A stretch of 12,742 nt of DNA from a bacterium (GTDB taxonomy: Bacteria > JAMCPX01). The stretch lies in contig JAJYLM010000054.1 of the NCBI GenBank assembly GCA_021787655.1, positions 1 through 12,742 on the forward strand, read 5' to 3'. Positions within the stretch are counted from its first letter, which is position 1, and every line of letters begins with the position of its first letter. This document shows, in pieces, positions 5,472 to 12,727 of the stretch. The notes below the pieces were generated by a model. That model saw only the letters and a program-made list of their open reading frames with translations, had not been told where the DNA came from and did no database searches. A program made the translations under genes and the position numbers.

Positions 5472-7676
5472 TCAATGTTGTGGGGGGCAGCCTTTCAGAA
5501 AGCTGCTTCCCAGATCTATTTGTTTCTCAAGATTGATGCTGCCTCCGTATATCATGGTATAGGCGGCAAGGTTCGTGACGATACTTTTCACGTAATGACG
5601 TGTTTCTCCGAAAGGGATATCTTCGACGAATTCATCCGTCGTACAGTCGTCAGAGTGCGCAAGCCACATATCAACCGCTTTCTCGCCCGCATTGTATGCT
5701 GCAAGGCTCAGAACATAGTTGTTGTTGTACTTCGTCATGAGCTTTTTAAAATACCATGTTCCAATACCAAGGTTGATCTGCGGATCAAGCAATAAATCCG
5801 GGGAGAACGTCGTCAGCGATATTGCTTTTGCCACTCTCGATGCCGTCGACGGCATAATCTGCATTATACCGAGAGCACCGGCATTTGAAGCTGCATCGGG
5901 TTTAAACCTGCTCTCCTGAAGAATCAGGGAATACAGAATAAAGGGATTTAAGGCGTATTTCTTTGCATACTCCCCGATGATCTGTGCATACCCTGAAGGA
6001 TAACTGTAAAACCAAACCGGTATGGTCCCGGGATCGAATGTCTGCAGCATATCGCCAAGCTGTGTGCGGGCGATATAGAGGCTGTGAAAATAATCACCGT
6101 TCATATAATACGCGTAACAGAGCACAAGATATTCATTTTCGGAAAGGTTGAGCGAAGACAATGCCGCGAGTTCACGGAGAGCTTCGTGGCGCATGCCGAG
6201 CCCCTCAAGATAGAGGTACCGGGAGTAATGATACTGGAAGAACGGGTCCGGTGATACTGCGTGGGGAGCGTAAACATCCGCGGGATCGTACGAGATTCTA
6301 TTGACACCGATCCACGTGTTTGCCATGACTGTATAATAATTCAGCGGCATTGACTGCGCGATTGCAAAAAACATTTTATTGGCCCTGTCTGTGTTTCCCT
6401 GCTGTAACAGGATCCGGGCCTTCCAGTACGCCGCTTTGATCGCTGCCAGATTGTCACTGTATTTCGAGTGTTCCATTGTATTCAGGAAATGAAGGGCATT
6501 CCTGAAGTCGCCCGTTTTATAATATGACCACGCAAGACTCCAGTACGCTGCCAATGAAAAGGGCGTATCCGTATTGGCAAGTTTCATCAGCCAGCGGCGG
6601 GCTGCTCCTTTATGGTCCTGTTGTCCATAGAGGACAGAGAGTTTATACATGGCCATCGGCCTAAAACTGCTCCTGAGAACGGCGAGCTGCAAAAACGTGT
6701 TCATGGCATCATCCGTCTGTTTTTTTTCTTCATATGCTTTACCCAGCCAGAACAGCGTTTCCGGATAATCATCGCCGTCCAGATTACTGTACTTCAGTGA
6801 TGCTTGCAGCGACGTGATGGCAGCAGAGTAAGACCCCGTGTGGTAGTATGCAATACCCATATCCTTGTATATCCTCAAGAGCTCATTCCTGCTGCCGGAC
6901 GGGGTGATCGCGGAAAGCGCTGTTCCCAGTTCCCGGAGAGCAGACTGATATTTGCCGTCCATCATGCACAGGCGGGCGACCTGATAGTGATCGATGTTCA
7001 GGCTGGTTACGTCGGTTATGGTTCCCAAAGCACTGAAAGCATCTCCTGCATAGGGTGATCCGGGAAACATCGTATAGAGCCGAACATAATCTTTGACCGC
7101 ACCAGCGGTGTCCTGTGTGCTGACCAGCAGTCCAGCTCTGAGGCTGAGCAGTTCGGGGAGCTCCCTGTAAAATGATGGCTCTGTTATATAACGGGAATAA
7201 AGTTTAATTGCACCGGAGTAATCTTTCAGAGCTGTCATGCACTGCCCCAGCAGTTGTACTGCTGGTTTATAAAAGACGCTCTCCGTGTACGAACCTGCGA
7301 TTGTTTCGAGATGCGGAATTGCCGCCGGGCAGTCTCCGCTTTTTTCATAGCTTTGTGCGAGATACCACTGAATATAATCAGGAACGCCGGATTTTTCTTT
7401 CAGCAGCGTATTGAAATAGTCCCGTGCATGTGCATAGTGTCCGGTCCGGTAGCTGAGGAACGCCCGCAGAAATGAATACTGTGCGAGAGCATCACCGGTC
7501 AGGCCGGATACGTCAACAAGGCCGGCCTCTTTGTAGGCAAGTCCCTCATTGCCCGCGGCAGCCGCATTGGTGACATCCTGCAGAGAATAGTGTTTCTGCA
7601 CCAGAATTGGCTTGATCAGACTGCATGAAGTTATAAGAATGAAAAAGAAAAATATCCCGAATGATCTGAACACCAT
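5472..7676 (-). CDS. TPR-containing lipoprotein lytic transglycosylase (Slt family)
   Basis: A 734-residue peptidoglycan lytic transglycosylase that would cleave glycan strands to 1,6-anhydromuropeptides. The N-terminus is a lipoprotein signal: a phenylalanine-rich core, then ITSC with Cys18 and Ser at +2, suggesting outer-membrane anchoring. Residues about 30-560 are helical TPR-like repeats, like the superhelical U-domain of Slt70. The catalytic SLT domain (about 575-690) has the active-site ESR glutamate at residue 588, GALGIMQIMPSTA, then AAYNAGE and the RHYVKSI segment. All core motifs are intact. It is the last gene of the minus-strand envelope cluster, 21 bp after rodZ; no strong ribosome site is evident before its ATG. 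Confidence 0.93.
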   Translation of the reverse strand: MVFRSFGIFFFFILITSCSLIKPILVQKHYSLQDVTNAAAAGNEGLAYKEAGLVDVSGLTGDALAQYSFLRAFLSYRTGHYAHARDYFNTLLKEKSGVPDYIQWYLAQSYEKSGDCPAAIPHLETIAGSYTESVFYKPAVQLLGQCMTALKDYSGAIKLYSRYITEPSFYRELPELLSLRAGLLVSTQDTAGAVKDYVRLYTMFPGSPYAGDAFSALGTITDVTSLNIDHYQVARLCMMDGKYQSALRELGTALSAITPSGSRNELLRIYKDMGIAYYHTGSYSAAITSLQASLKYSNLDGDDYPETLFWLGKAYEEKKQTDDAMNTFLQLAVLRSSFRPMAMYKLSVLYGQQDHKGAARRWLMKLANTDTPFSLAAYWSLAWSYYKTGDFRNALHFLNTMEHSKYSDNLAAIKAAYWKARILLQQGNTDRANKMFFAIAQSMPLNYYTVMANTWIGVNRISYDPADVYAPHAVSPDPFFQYHYSRYLYLEGLGMRHEALRELAALSSLNLSENEYLVLCYAYYMNGDYFHSLYIARTQLGDMLQTFDPGTIPVWFYSYPSGYAQIIGEYAKKYALNPFILYSLILQESRFKPDAASNAGALGIMQIMPSTASRVAKAISLTTFSPDLLLDPQINLGIGTWYFKKLMTKYNNNYVLSLAAYNAGEKAVDMWLAHSDDCTTDEFVEDIPFGETRHYVKSIVTNLAAYTMIYGGSINLEKQIDLGSSFLKGCPPQH

Positions 7677-7697
7677 GGTACCGGATACCGCGCGGCG

Positions 7698-8468
7698 TTA
7701 TTCTGCCAGTTTCAGACGTATGACTTCAGCCCTGACATGGTTATGGTGAATCTCTTTGTTGTCGAGCTGCACGTTCAGTCCTTCTGCATTTCCGATGATG
7801 AGCAGTGCGGTGCCCGAGAATTTCCATGCAACCCGGTCTCCCGGTTTTAAAAGAGCCTCCTGCCCGGCGTTCTCTTCATTGTTCGGGATAAGCTTGACCC
7901 AGGTATTTTCAGTTGCTTTGAGGAGAAGTGTATGCTGCCTGACCGTCATGGTAAGAGGATTCCCAGTTGTCGTGGTGATGGAGAGTGCAGTTTGCGTAAT
8001 GGCAGTGGCTTCCGCCGGGATCGGCGGTGCAGTGACCGTCGACGTTATGCTGAGTTCCTGAATGTTGTGCCTGTACCGTTCACTCCGATGGCTGCTCCCG
8101 CCCTTCGATACCGAATAGATGCCTGCTGCAAGGATACCTGCGGCAACAATCCCTAGTGCTGCAAAGGCAAATGTTCGCCGGTTCAAACCCTGGATGATAC
8201 CTGTTTTCTGCGGTTGTCCGGTCTGACGAAAGCTCTCATCGTAAAACTGCTGAAAATAGTTGACCGTCTGCTCGGGATCCAGGCCTATGTAATTGCAGTA
8301 CGCGCGGATGAACCCCTTGACGAACGCTATATCGGGCAATTCTTCATAGGCGTCATTCTCGATTGCCTGAAGGTATGCCTTCTTAATCTTCGTAATCTTC
8401 GATATTTCGTTTAACTCTATGTGTCTGAGTTCCCTTTCCCTTCTGAGGAACTCGCCGAAACTGTCCAT
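7698..8468 (-). CDS. rodZ: Cytoskeleton protein RodZ
   Basis: RodZ is a bitopic inner-membrane protein that ties MreB filaments to the cell-wall elongation machinery. This 256-residue protein has the full architecture: an N-terminal helix-turn-helix of the RodZ type (residues about 3-75, with FLRRERELR and FVKGFIRAYCNYIGLDP), a transmembrane helix (about 100-119) after basic residues, a Thr/Ser/Ala-rich linker (about 130-175), and a C-terminal beta domain of the DUF4115 type (about 178-256). It starts 1 bp after the stop of the PilF-like gene and has no clear ribosome site of its own, so translational coupling is likely. The pilF-rodZ order is also found in gammaproteobacteria. Confidence 0.9.
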   Translation of the reverse strand: MDSFGEFLRRERELRHIELNEISKITKIKKAYLQAIENDAYEELPDIAFVKGFIRAYCNYIGLDPEQTVNYFQQFYDESFRQTGQPQKTGIIQGLNRRTFAFAALGIVAAGILAAGIYSVSKGGSSHRSERYRHNIQELSITSTVTAPPIPAEATAITQTALSITTTTGNPLTMTVRQHTLLLKATENTWVKLIPNNEENAGQEALLKPGDRVAWKFSGTALLIIGNAEGLNVQLDNKEIHHNHVRAEVIRLKLAE

Positions 8469-8469
8469 C

Positions 8470-9225
8470 TTATTTTAAAATGTTGATATACCGCTGTGCA
8501 GTACCTGCAAAGGTGCTGTCCGGTGAAAGCTTGATGACTGTCTGGAACTGCTTCTTTGCTTCCGCATAGTCTTTCTTTTTCATGTAGACGACACCGAGGT
8601 TCAGATACGCCTCTGCATAAGCCTTGAAATAATAGATTGCTGTTTTGAATTCATATTCAGCATGTTGAAGCATATTTTTTCTAAGATAGACCAGCCCCAT
8701 GTTATTGTGAGCAGCCGGCATGTCAGGCAATATTGTCAATGCGCTCGTATATGCCTTCAGCGCTTGATCGAGCTTTCCCTTTTGGTAGTACGCCCACCCC
8801 AGGTTCACCCATGCGATCTGCGGGGACATATACAGGGGATTGGTAAGCGCGGACTGAAATGCACGAATCGCTTCGTCCCATTTCGATTCACTCAGGTACA
8901 GCACGCCGAGGTTGTTGAATGCATCAGAATAATTTTTATTCAGGCCTATTGCCTGTTTGTATGCCTGCTCGGCATCTGACTTCATGCCTTCGGCATAGTA
9001 TGCGAGGCCCAAAGCGTTATACGTGAACGGATCGTCGGGATTCAGGCTTTTTGCTGCGGACAACTGCTGCACTGCCCCGGGATAATCTCCCTTGTTGAGC
9101 AGAGCAGCACCGATATCATACCGCATGCTCGCCTGCTTGATCAATTCCGGATTCCTGCCCCCGCAGCTTGCTAAAGATACCGCAACAACAACAATTAAAA
9201 CAAACTTAAGACCCTTGCCAGCCAT
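8470..9225 (-). CDS. TPR lipoprotein, PilF/PilW/Tgl-like pilotin candidate
   Basis: A 251-residue lipoprotein made almost wholly of about six TPR repeats. The signal peptide ends in LASC with Cys21 followed by Gly-Gly, which favours the outer membrane. Repeats include characteristic TPR blocks such as AYYAEGMKSDAEQAYKQAI and NLGVVYMKKKDYAEAKKQF. Length, lipobox and position directly before rodZ all match PilF/PilW of type IV pilus systems, the pilotin that helps the PilQ secretin assemble; Myxococcus Tgl is the deltaproteobacterial equivalent. A generic TPR lipoprotein cannot be excluded, since no pilus gene is in the window. GGGAGGT lies about 6 bases before the start. Its first 31 bp overlap the end of the upstream gene. 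Confidence 0.82.
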   Translation of the reverse strand: MAGKGLKFVLIVVVAVSLASCGGRNPELIKQASMRYDIGAALLNKGDYPGAVQQLSAAKSLNPDDPFTYNALGLAYYAEGMKSDAEQAYKQAIGLNKNYSDAFNNLGVLYLSESKWDEAIRAFQSALTNPLYMSPQIAWVNLGWAYYQKGKLDQALKAYTSALTILPDMPAAHNNMGLVYLRKNMLQHAEYEFKTAIYYFKAYAEAYLNLGVVYMKKKDYAEAKKQFQTVIKLSPDSTFAGTAQRYINILK

Positions 9226-9728
9226 TGTCTACCTCCCTTTTTTTTCACGCGATCATCCGTTCCTGCACTGACATCCTTGTCGCCCGGCGGCTCATCATAC
9301 ACCGTTTCAAGTACCAGTTCGTCCCCGCTTGCGGGCAGCCTGTATTCTTTGAGATCCGTCAAGAAGGCCGGAATGGCTTTTATTGCCGCCTCTCTCTGGT
9401 CATCCGTTTCTCCGAGTTCAACTCTCTCCATAATAAATCCCATGCTCCCGGTAAAATCAAGTGCGTCGTTAAAGACAGCCTTTGCGTTGATCAGTTCGGC
9501 ATCTCCGCCTTCGTTCGAATAAAAAACCCCTTCCCTGCTTTGTTCCCGGAACAAATAAATATATATCTGCATCTTTTTTTCTTTTTTTATTGCAATCACA
9601 TATGCCCATGTTGGCTCCGGGGATTTGTCGGGAAGGGCTATAACGGGCTGATTTACAGAGCCGTATATCTCCCAGACAGCAGTGATGACCGATGATAGGT
9701 CTTTTACAGATGTATTGCTTATAAACAT
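9195..9728 (-). CDS. Unrecognised protein at the head of the pilF-rodZ cluster
   Basis: I do not recognise this 177-residue protein. The start at 9728 is chosen because GGGAGG lies 4 bases before it; an in-frame ATG at 9746 would begin only 3 bp past the tRNA and adds six residues. There is no signal peptide or transmembrane segment, so it should be cytosolic. The N-terminal two thirds look like an alternating alpha/beta domain with a strand-rich middle (around residues 40-65, IAIKKEKKMQIYIYLF), followed by a segment with MGFIMERVEL. The C-terminal 40 residues are charged and probably disordered, ending in a short basic/hydrophobic tail. It overlaps the PilF-like gene by 31 bp, implying co-translation. 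Confidence 0.75.
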   Translation of the reverse strand: MFISNTSVKDLSSVITAVWEIYGSVNQPVIALPDKSPEPTWAYVIAIKKEKKMQIYIYLFREQSREGVFYSNEGGDAELINAKAVFNDALDFTGSMGFIMERVELGETDDQREAAIKAIPAFLTDLKEYRLPASGDELVLETVYDEPPGDKDVSAGTDDRVKKKGGRQWLARVLSLF

Positions 9729-9748
9729 ACTGCCTCCCTGTTTCATAA

Positions 9749-9822
9749 TGCCCCCGACAGGAGTCGAACCTGCGGCACAGGGATTAGGAATCCCTTGCTC
9801 TATCCAACTGAGCTACGGGGGC
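9749..9822 (-). tRNA. tRNA-Arg, anticodon CCT
   Basis: The minus strand folds into a complete 74-base cloverleaf. The acceptor stem is GCCCCCG with CGGGGGC and discriminator A; the D arm has GCTC/GAGC with AGTTGGATA. The anticodon stem AGGGA/TCCCT carries the loop TTCCTAA, giving anticodon CCT, which reads AGG. The T arm is GCAGG/CCTGT around TTCGACT. The 3' CCA is not encoded: the bases after the discriminator are TTATG. It stands 20 bp upstream of the unknown gene on the same strand, so the two may share a primary transcript. Confidence 0.97.
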
Positions 9823-10082
9823 GTAATTATTTTTCACCTACTTAGCCATTTTTTCCGCTGATGTCAACAATAGCTGTTCCCGGTTGTCCTCATCGGCTGT
9901 AAGCACCCTTCTCTCTCTGCATCCTGTGTTCATGGTCTTTGTATCTGCCGTAAGGCAACGAGCAGGTATATCGTAACTCTGTCATCGAATGTAATGACTT
10001 TCACGTAAAAATGTTCTAAACGTTATGCAGAACCGAACCCTGGAACAGTACCGGGAAAAAACAATATTTTAGAGAGGATATT
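9823..10082. other. Divergent intergenic region between tRNA-Arg and the 189-residue gene
   Basis: This 260-bp stretch is the largest gap in the window. Apart from the minus-strand TTGACA near the tRNA it contains no open frame, RNA fold or repeat that I can support. GAGAGG at about 10071-10076 is the ribosome site of the rightward gene. A TATTTT near 10064 might be its -10, without a convincing -35. Confidence 0.5.
9839..9867 (-). promoter_or_regulatory. Possible promoter for tRNA-Arg and the downstream cluster
   Basis: On the minus strand a perfect TTGACA (9867-9862) is followed after 17 bases by TAAGTA (9844-9839), a poor -10. A start near 9832 would leave about 10 bases before the tRNA 5' end, which suits RNase P processing. 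The -35 match and distance support it; the -10 does not. Confidence 0.4.
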
Positions 10083-10652
10083 ATGGCACAGGTGAAAGGT
10101 GTTGCAATACTCGGATTGATAAAGTTTATCAAGACGCAGCCGGACAATCTTATGCCGAAGATCAAGAATATGCTTCCCAAAGACTCTTCCGCATTTCTGG
10201 ACGAGCACATCCTTGTTGCGAGATGGTATCCGTACAAGCTGTACGTCGATATGCTTGCAGCGCTCGACACGCTGCTGGGAACAGGCAACTATGAGTTTTG
10301 TATTGAGCAGGGCAGGCTCGCAGCAAAGGACAACATATCCTCCCTTTTCAGGGTCTTCCTGAGGTTCATGAACATAAAGATGCTGCTTTCGCAGGTCATG
10401 AACATGTGGAACAGCTATTTTGATACAGGAACCGTGGAAGTCGCGAGTTATCTGGAACACGGCAACGACCGGCACCTTACCATTAAAATAAAAGATTTCC
10501 CCGATATTGACATACGGCACGCCAACAGTGTCATGGGGTGGATCGAGCAATTTTTGATCATGAGCAAATTTACCACGAAGGTCAAGTCCAGGCTGGTTCA
10601 GTGCCAATCATCCGGGGATCCGGTAACAGAAATGCACTTCACTGAAGATTAA
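10083..10652 (+). CDS. Orphan 189-residue protein, possibly of the TIGR02265/DUF2378-like type
   Basis: I do not recognise a function. The protein is soluble, mixed alpha/beta, without a signal peptide or membrane helix. The pattern resembles small regulatory-ligand domains related to the V4R/haem-NO-binding fold, as in the Myxococcus family TIGR02265: a WYP motif followed by a helical block (residues about 40-75), GRLAAKD, a central block around EVASYLEHGNDRHLTIKI, and a C-terminal 'C-x-SSGDPVTEMHF' strand like the closing Cys-x-Gly-Asp strand of those domains. The family suggestion is inference from memory of motifs, not a search. GAGAGG lies 6 bases before the ATG. It stands alone between divergent and convergent neighbours, so it is monocistronic. 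Confidence 0.75.
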   Translation: MAQVKGVAILGLIKFIKTQPDNLMPKIKNMLPKDSSAFLDEHILVARWYPYKLYVDMLAALDTLLGTGNYEFCIEQGRLAAKDNISSLFRVFLRFMNIKMLLSQVMNMWNSYFDTGTVEVASYLEHGNDRHLTIKIKDFPDIDIRHANSVMGWIEQFLIMSKFTTKVKSRLVQCQSSGDPVTEMHFTED

Positions 10653-10684
10653 ATAATCTCCGATACCGATTTTGCGATCTCGGA

Positions 10685-11293
10685 TCAACGGTAGACGACG
10701 GCATTGAGCAGCCGCAGGACAGGAAATTTCCGGTGGAATTCCACGATGTTGAGTGCGGCAAAATCCTGCTCGATCCTGAATATATTGTTCAGGGGCAGGC
10801 CGAGCACCTGTGCCAGCATGACCCTGTTGACCGCACCATGGGCAACGATTGCTATATTCTGATCCTTGTTGTTCGCCAGTATCTGATCGAGTGCTTCCGT
10901 GACCCGGTCCCGGAGCTGTGCGATTGTTTCTCCGTTCACCGGCCCCTGCCTGAGCGGGTCGTTTGCCCACGCATTGAACTCATCGGGATACTTTGCCCGT
11001 ACCTCCTCAAAATTCAGGCCCTCCCATGAACCAAAATCAATCTCCCGCAGCTGCGGTAAAATGATGGGCTGTATCTGGTAACGCTGCGCAATGATCTCAG
11101 CGCTGTTCTGCGCCCTGCCCAGCGGGGAGCAGTACACGAAATTCAGGGTTGTGCGCTGCGCGAGAAAATCGGCAACACGTGCAATTTGCTGCGCACCATT
11201 CTCAGAGAGAGGCACATCGATTGTCCCTTTATACCTCATTTCATGGGCATTTTCCGTTTCTCCGTGCCGTATCAGATAGATTTTCGTCGCCAT
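10685..11293 (-). CDS. Histidine phosphatase superfamily protein (CobC/GpmB-like)
   Basis: A 202-residue phosphatase of the phosphoglycerate-mutase-like branch, which transfers phosphate through a histidine. The nucleophile motif is RHGE (residues 9-12, His10). Arg60 follows in CSPLGRA, the acid is Glu84 in LREIDFGSWEG, and the second histidine is His152 in VAHGAVNR. This layout matches alpha-ribazole-phosphatase (CobC) and GpmB-like phosphatases. No cobalamin gene lies nearby, so the substrate is open. The start has AAGGTGA about 5 bases upstream. It converges on the orphan 189-residue gene with a 32-bp gap lacking a convincing terminator, and it diverges from murA. Confidence 0.9.
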   Translation of the reverse strand: MATKIYLIRHGETENAHEMRYKGTIDVPLSENGAQQIARVADFLAQRTTLNFVYCSPLGRAQNSAEIIAQRYQIQPIILPQLREIDFGSWEGLNFEEVRAKYPDEFNAWANDPLRQGPVNGETIAQLRDRVTEALDQILANNKDQNIAIVAHGAVNRVMLAQVLGLPLNNIFRIEQDFAALNIVEFHRKFPVLRLLNAVVYR

Positions 11294-11330
11294 ATGTTCA
11301 CCTTTTCAACCAAACTTGCCGCATCCTTCA

Positions 11331-11342
11331 GTATCCGGATAC
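11331..11342. repeat. 12-bp perfect palindrome in the phosphatase leader
   Basis: GTATCCGGATAC is a perfect 12-base palindrome lying between the predicted phosphatase promoter and its start codon, in the shared divergent region with murA. It could be an operator half-pair or chance; symmetry does not extend into the flanks. Confidence 0.3.
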
Positions 11343-11367
11343 ATCTGCAACCCTTCATAAGGCATTG

Positions 11368-11396
11368 TGTATATACCACCCTGCGGGAAATCACAA
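11368..11396 (-). promoter_or_regulatory. Predicted promoter of the histidine phosphatase gene
   Basis: On the minus strand TTGTGA (11396-11391) and TATACA (11373-11368) are 17 bases apart, each a 4-of-6 match to the sigma-70 consensus. The predicted start near 11361 gives a leader of about 68 bases. Confidence 0.45.
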
Positions 11397-11400
11397 CTAT

Positions 11401-11430
11401 TTGACAGAACCTGCTGACCGCGTTTACTCT
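11401..11430 (+). promoter_or_regulatory. Predicted promoter of murA
   Basis: A perfect TTGACA (11401-11406) and a weak TACTCT (11425-11430) are 18 bases apart. The predicted start near 11437 is only a few bases before the ATG at 11441, which would make the murA transcript nearly leaderless. Its -35 lies 4 bp from that of the divergent phosphatase promoter. Confidence 0.4.
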
Positions 11431-11440
11431 TTTGCTACCC

Positions 11441-12727
11441 ATGGATAAGCTGATAATCAAAGGTCGCAATAAACTGTACGGAAAGGTTTCTATAGGCGGC
11501 GCGAAAAACGCGGCGCTCCCTGCAATGGCTGCCGCTATACTGACCTCCGGAGATGTACGGCTCAGCAAAGTACCGCACCTTGCGGACGTAACGACCATGG
11601 TCGCGCTCTTCGAAAACATGGGGATATCGACAACCGGGTATGGCGGAACGACCACAGATGCCACATCCGGGAGATCTGTCACGATAAACACATCCCGTAT
11701 GAACACCTACGAGGCTCCCTACAAACTGGTCAAAACAATGCGCGCTTCGATACTGGTCCTCGGGCCGCTCGTGGCACGGTACGGGCGTGCACGGGTATCC
11801 CTGCCCGGCGGGTGCGCAATCGGGAGCAGGCCTGTTGACCTGCATATCAAGGCACTCGCATCCCTGGGTGCAGATGTCTCCATCGAGCACGGTTATATCA
11901 ACGTCACCGCCAAAAGGCTCACCGGTGCTAAGATCGTCTTCGATACAACGACCGTGACCGGGACCGAAAACATCATGATGGCGGCAACACTGGCACGGGG
12001 CACAACGATCATAGAGAACGCAGCAAAAGAACCGGAGATCTCCAGCCTCGCGGAACAGCTCGTGAATATGGGGGCCCGGATCAACGGGGCCGGTACCGAT
12101 CTTATCGAGATACAGGGGGTCGATCAGCTTCACGGGTGCAGTATGGACATCATCCCTGACAGGATAGAGGCCGGCACCTACCTGATAGCAGCAGCGGCAG
12201 CCGGCGGTGAAGTCGAGGTAACCGGCTGCAATCCGCGTCATCTTGACGCGCTCCTGTTCAAGCTGAACGAGGCCGGCATCGAGTACTCGGAGACCGCGGA
12301 CAGCGTCATGGTCAGGAGGAACAGGGATACGTGGCTGAAGAGTGCAAACATCAAAACTCAGCCCTACCCGAACTTTCCCACGGACCTTCAGGCACAGTTC
12401 ATGGTTCTGCTGACACAGGGTGACGACACGGGTATCATCACAGAGACGATCTTCGAGAACAGGTTGATGCACGTCGCAGAACTGAGAAGGATGGGGGCAG
12501 ATATCACGGTCGAGAACAATGTTGCGATCGTGCGGGGAAAAACGCGGCTCATGGGAGCACCAATCATGGCAACGGACCTCAGAGCAAGTGCCTCCCTGGT
12601 GATCGCCGGGCTTATCGCGGACAATGTCACGGAGATATCGAGGATCTACCACCTGGACAGGGGGTACGAGGGTATGGAGGAAAAATTGTCGAAGATCGGT
12701 GCACAGATCGAAAGGGTGAAGGCATGA
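11441..12727 (+). CDS. murA: UDP-N-acetylglucosamine 1-carboxyvinyltransferase (MurA)
   Basis: MurA transfers enolpyruvate from PEP to UDP-GlcNAc, the first committed step of peptidoglycan precursor synthesis in the cytosol. The product is 428 residues, close to the usual 417-430. The N-terminus has GGAKNAALPAMAAAIL with the conserved Lys22-Asn23. The catalytic loop is LPGGCAIG with Cys125 (equivalent to E. coli Cys115), the residue fosfomycin alkylates, so the enzyme is predicted to be of the sensitive type. Other family segments are FPTDLQAQ, TIFENRLMHVAELRRMGA and a C-terminal DLRASASLVIAGLIA. ATG 11441 is preferred; an in-frame TTG at 11432 adds three residues. No Shine-Dalgarno sequence is visible. 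The TGA stop overlaps the next start as ATGA. Confidence 0.96.
   Translation: MDKLIIKGRNKLYGKVSIGGAKNAALPAMAAAILTSGDVRLSKVPHLADVTTMVALFENMGISTTGYGGTTTDATSGRSVTINTSRMNTYEAPYKLVKTMRASILVLGPLVARYGRARVSLPGGCAIGSRPVDLHIKALASLGADVSIEHGYINVTAKRLTGAKIVFDTTTVTGTENIMMAATLARGTTIIENAAKEPEISSLAEQLVNMGARINGAGTDLIEIQGVDQLHGCSMDIIPDRIEAGTYLIAAAAAGGEVEVTGCNPRHLDALLFKLNEAGIEYSETADSVMVRRNRDTWLKSANIKTQPYPNFPTDLQAQFMVLLTQGDDTGIITETIFENRLMHVAELRRMGADITVENNVAIVRGKTRLMGAPIMATDLRASASLVIAGLIADNVTEISRIYHLDRGYEGMEEKLSKIGAQIERVKA

Noticed and set aside
9729..9746. ATG 9746 as the start of the unknown gene
   Set aside because: It is 3 bp from the tRNA 3' end, which provides only a G-rich stretch by chance. ATG 9728 has a dedicated GGGAGG site.
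10042..10060. CTGGAAC upstream of the orphan gene as a sigma-54 -24 box
   Set aside because: The -12 element TTGC is missing at the required spacing; the bases there are CGGGA.
10653..10684. Hairpin between the convergent orphan gene and phosphatase gene
   Set aside because: Only TCCGA/TCGGA pairs over a 16-base loop, with no T run. It is too weak to call a terminator.
11435..12652. A 405-codon open frame on the minus strand across murA
   Set aside because: It is the antisense shadow of a well-supported murA. The translation is rich in Cys, His, Pro and Arg with no domain pattern, and it is explained by codon bias of the true gene.
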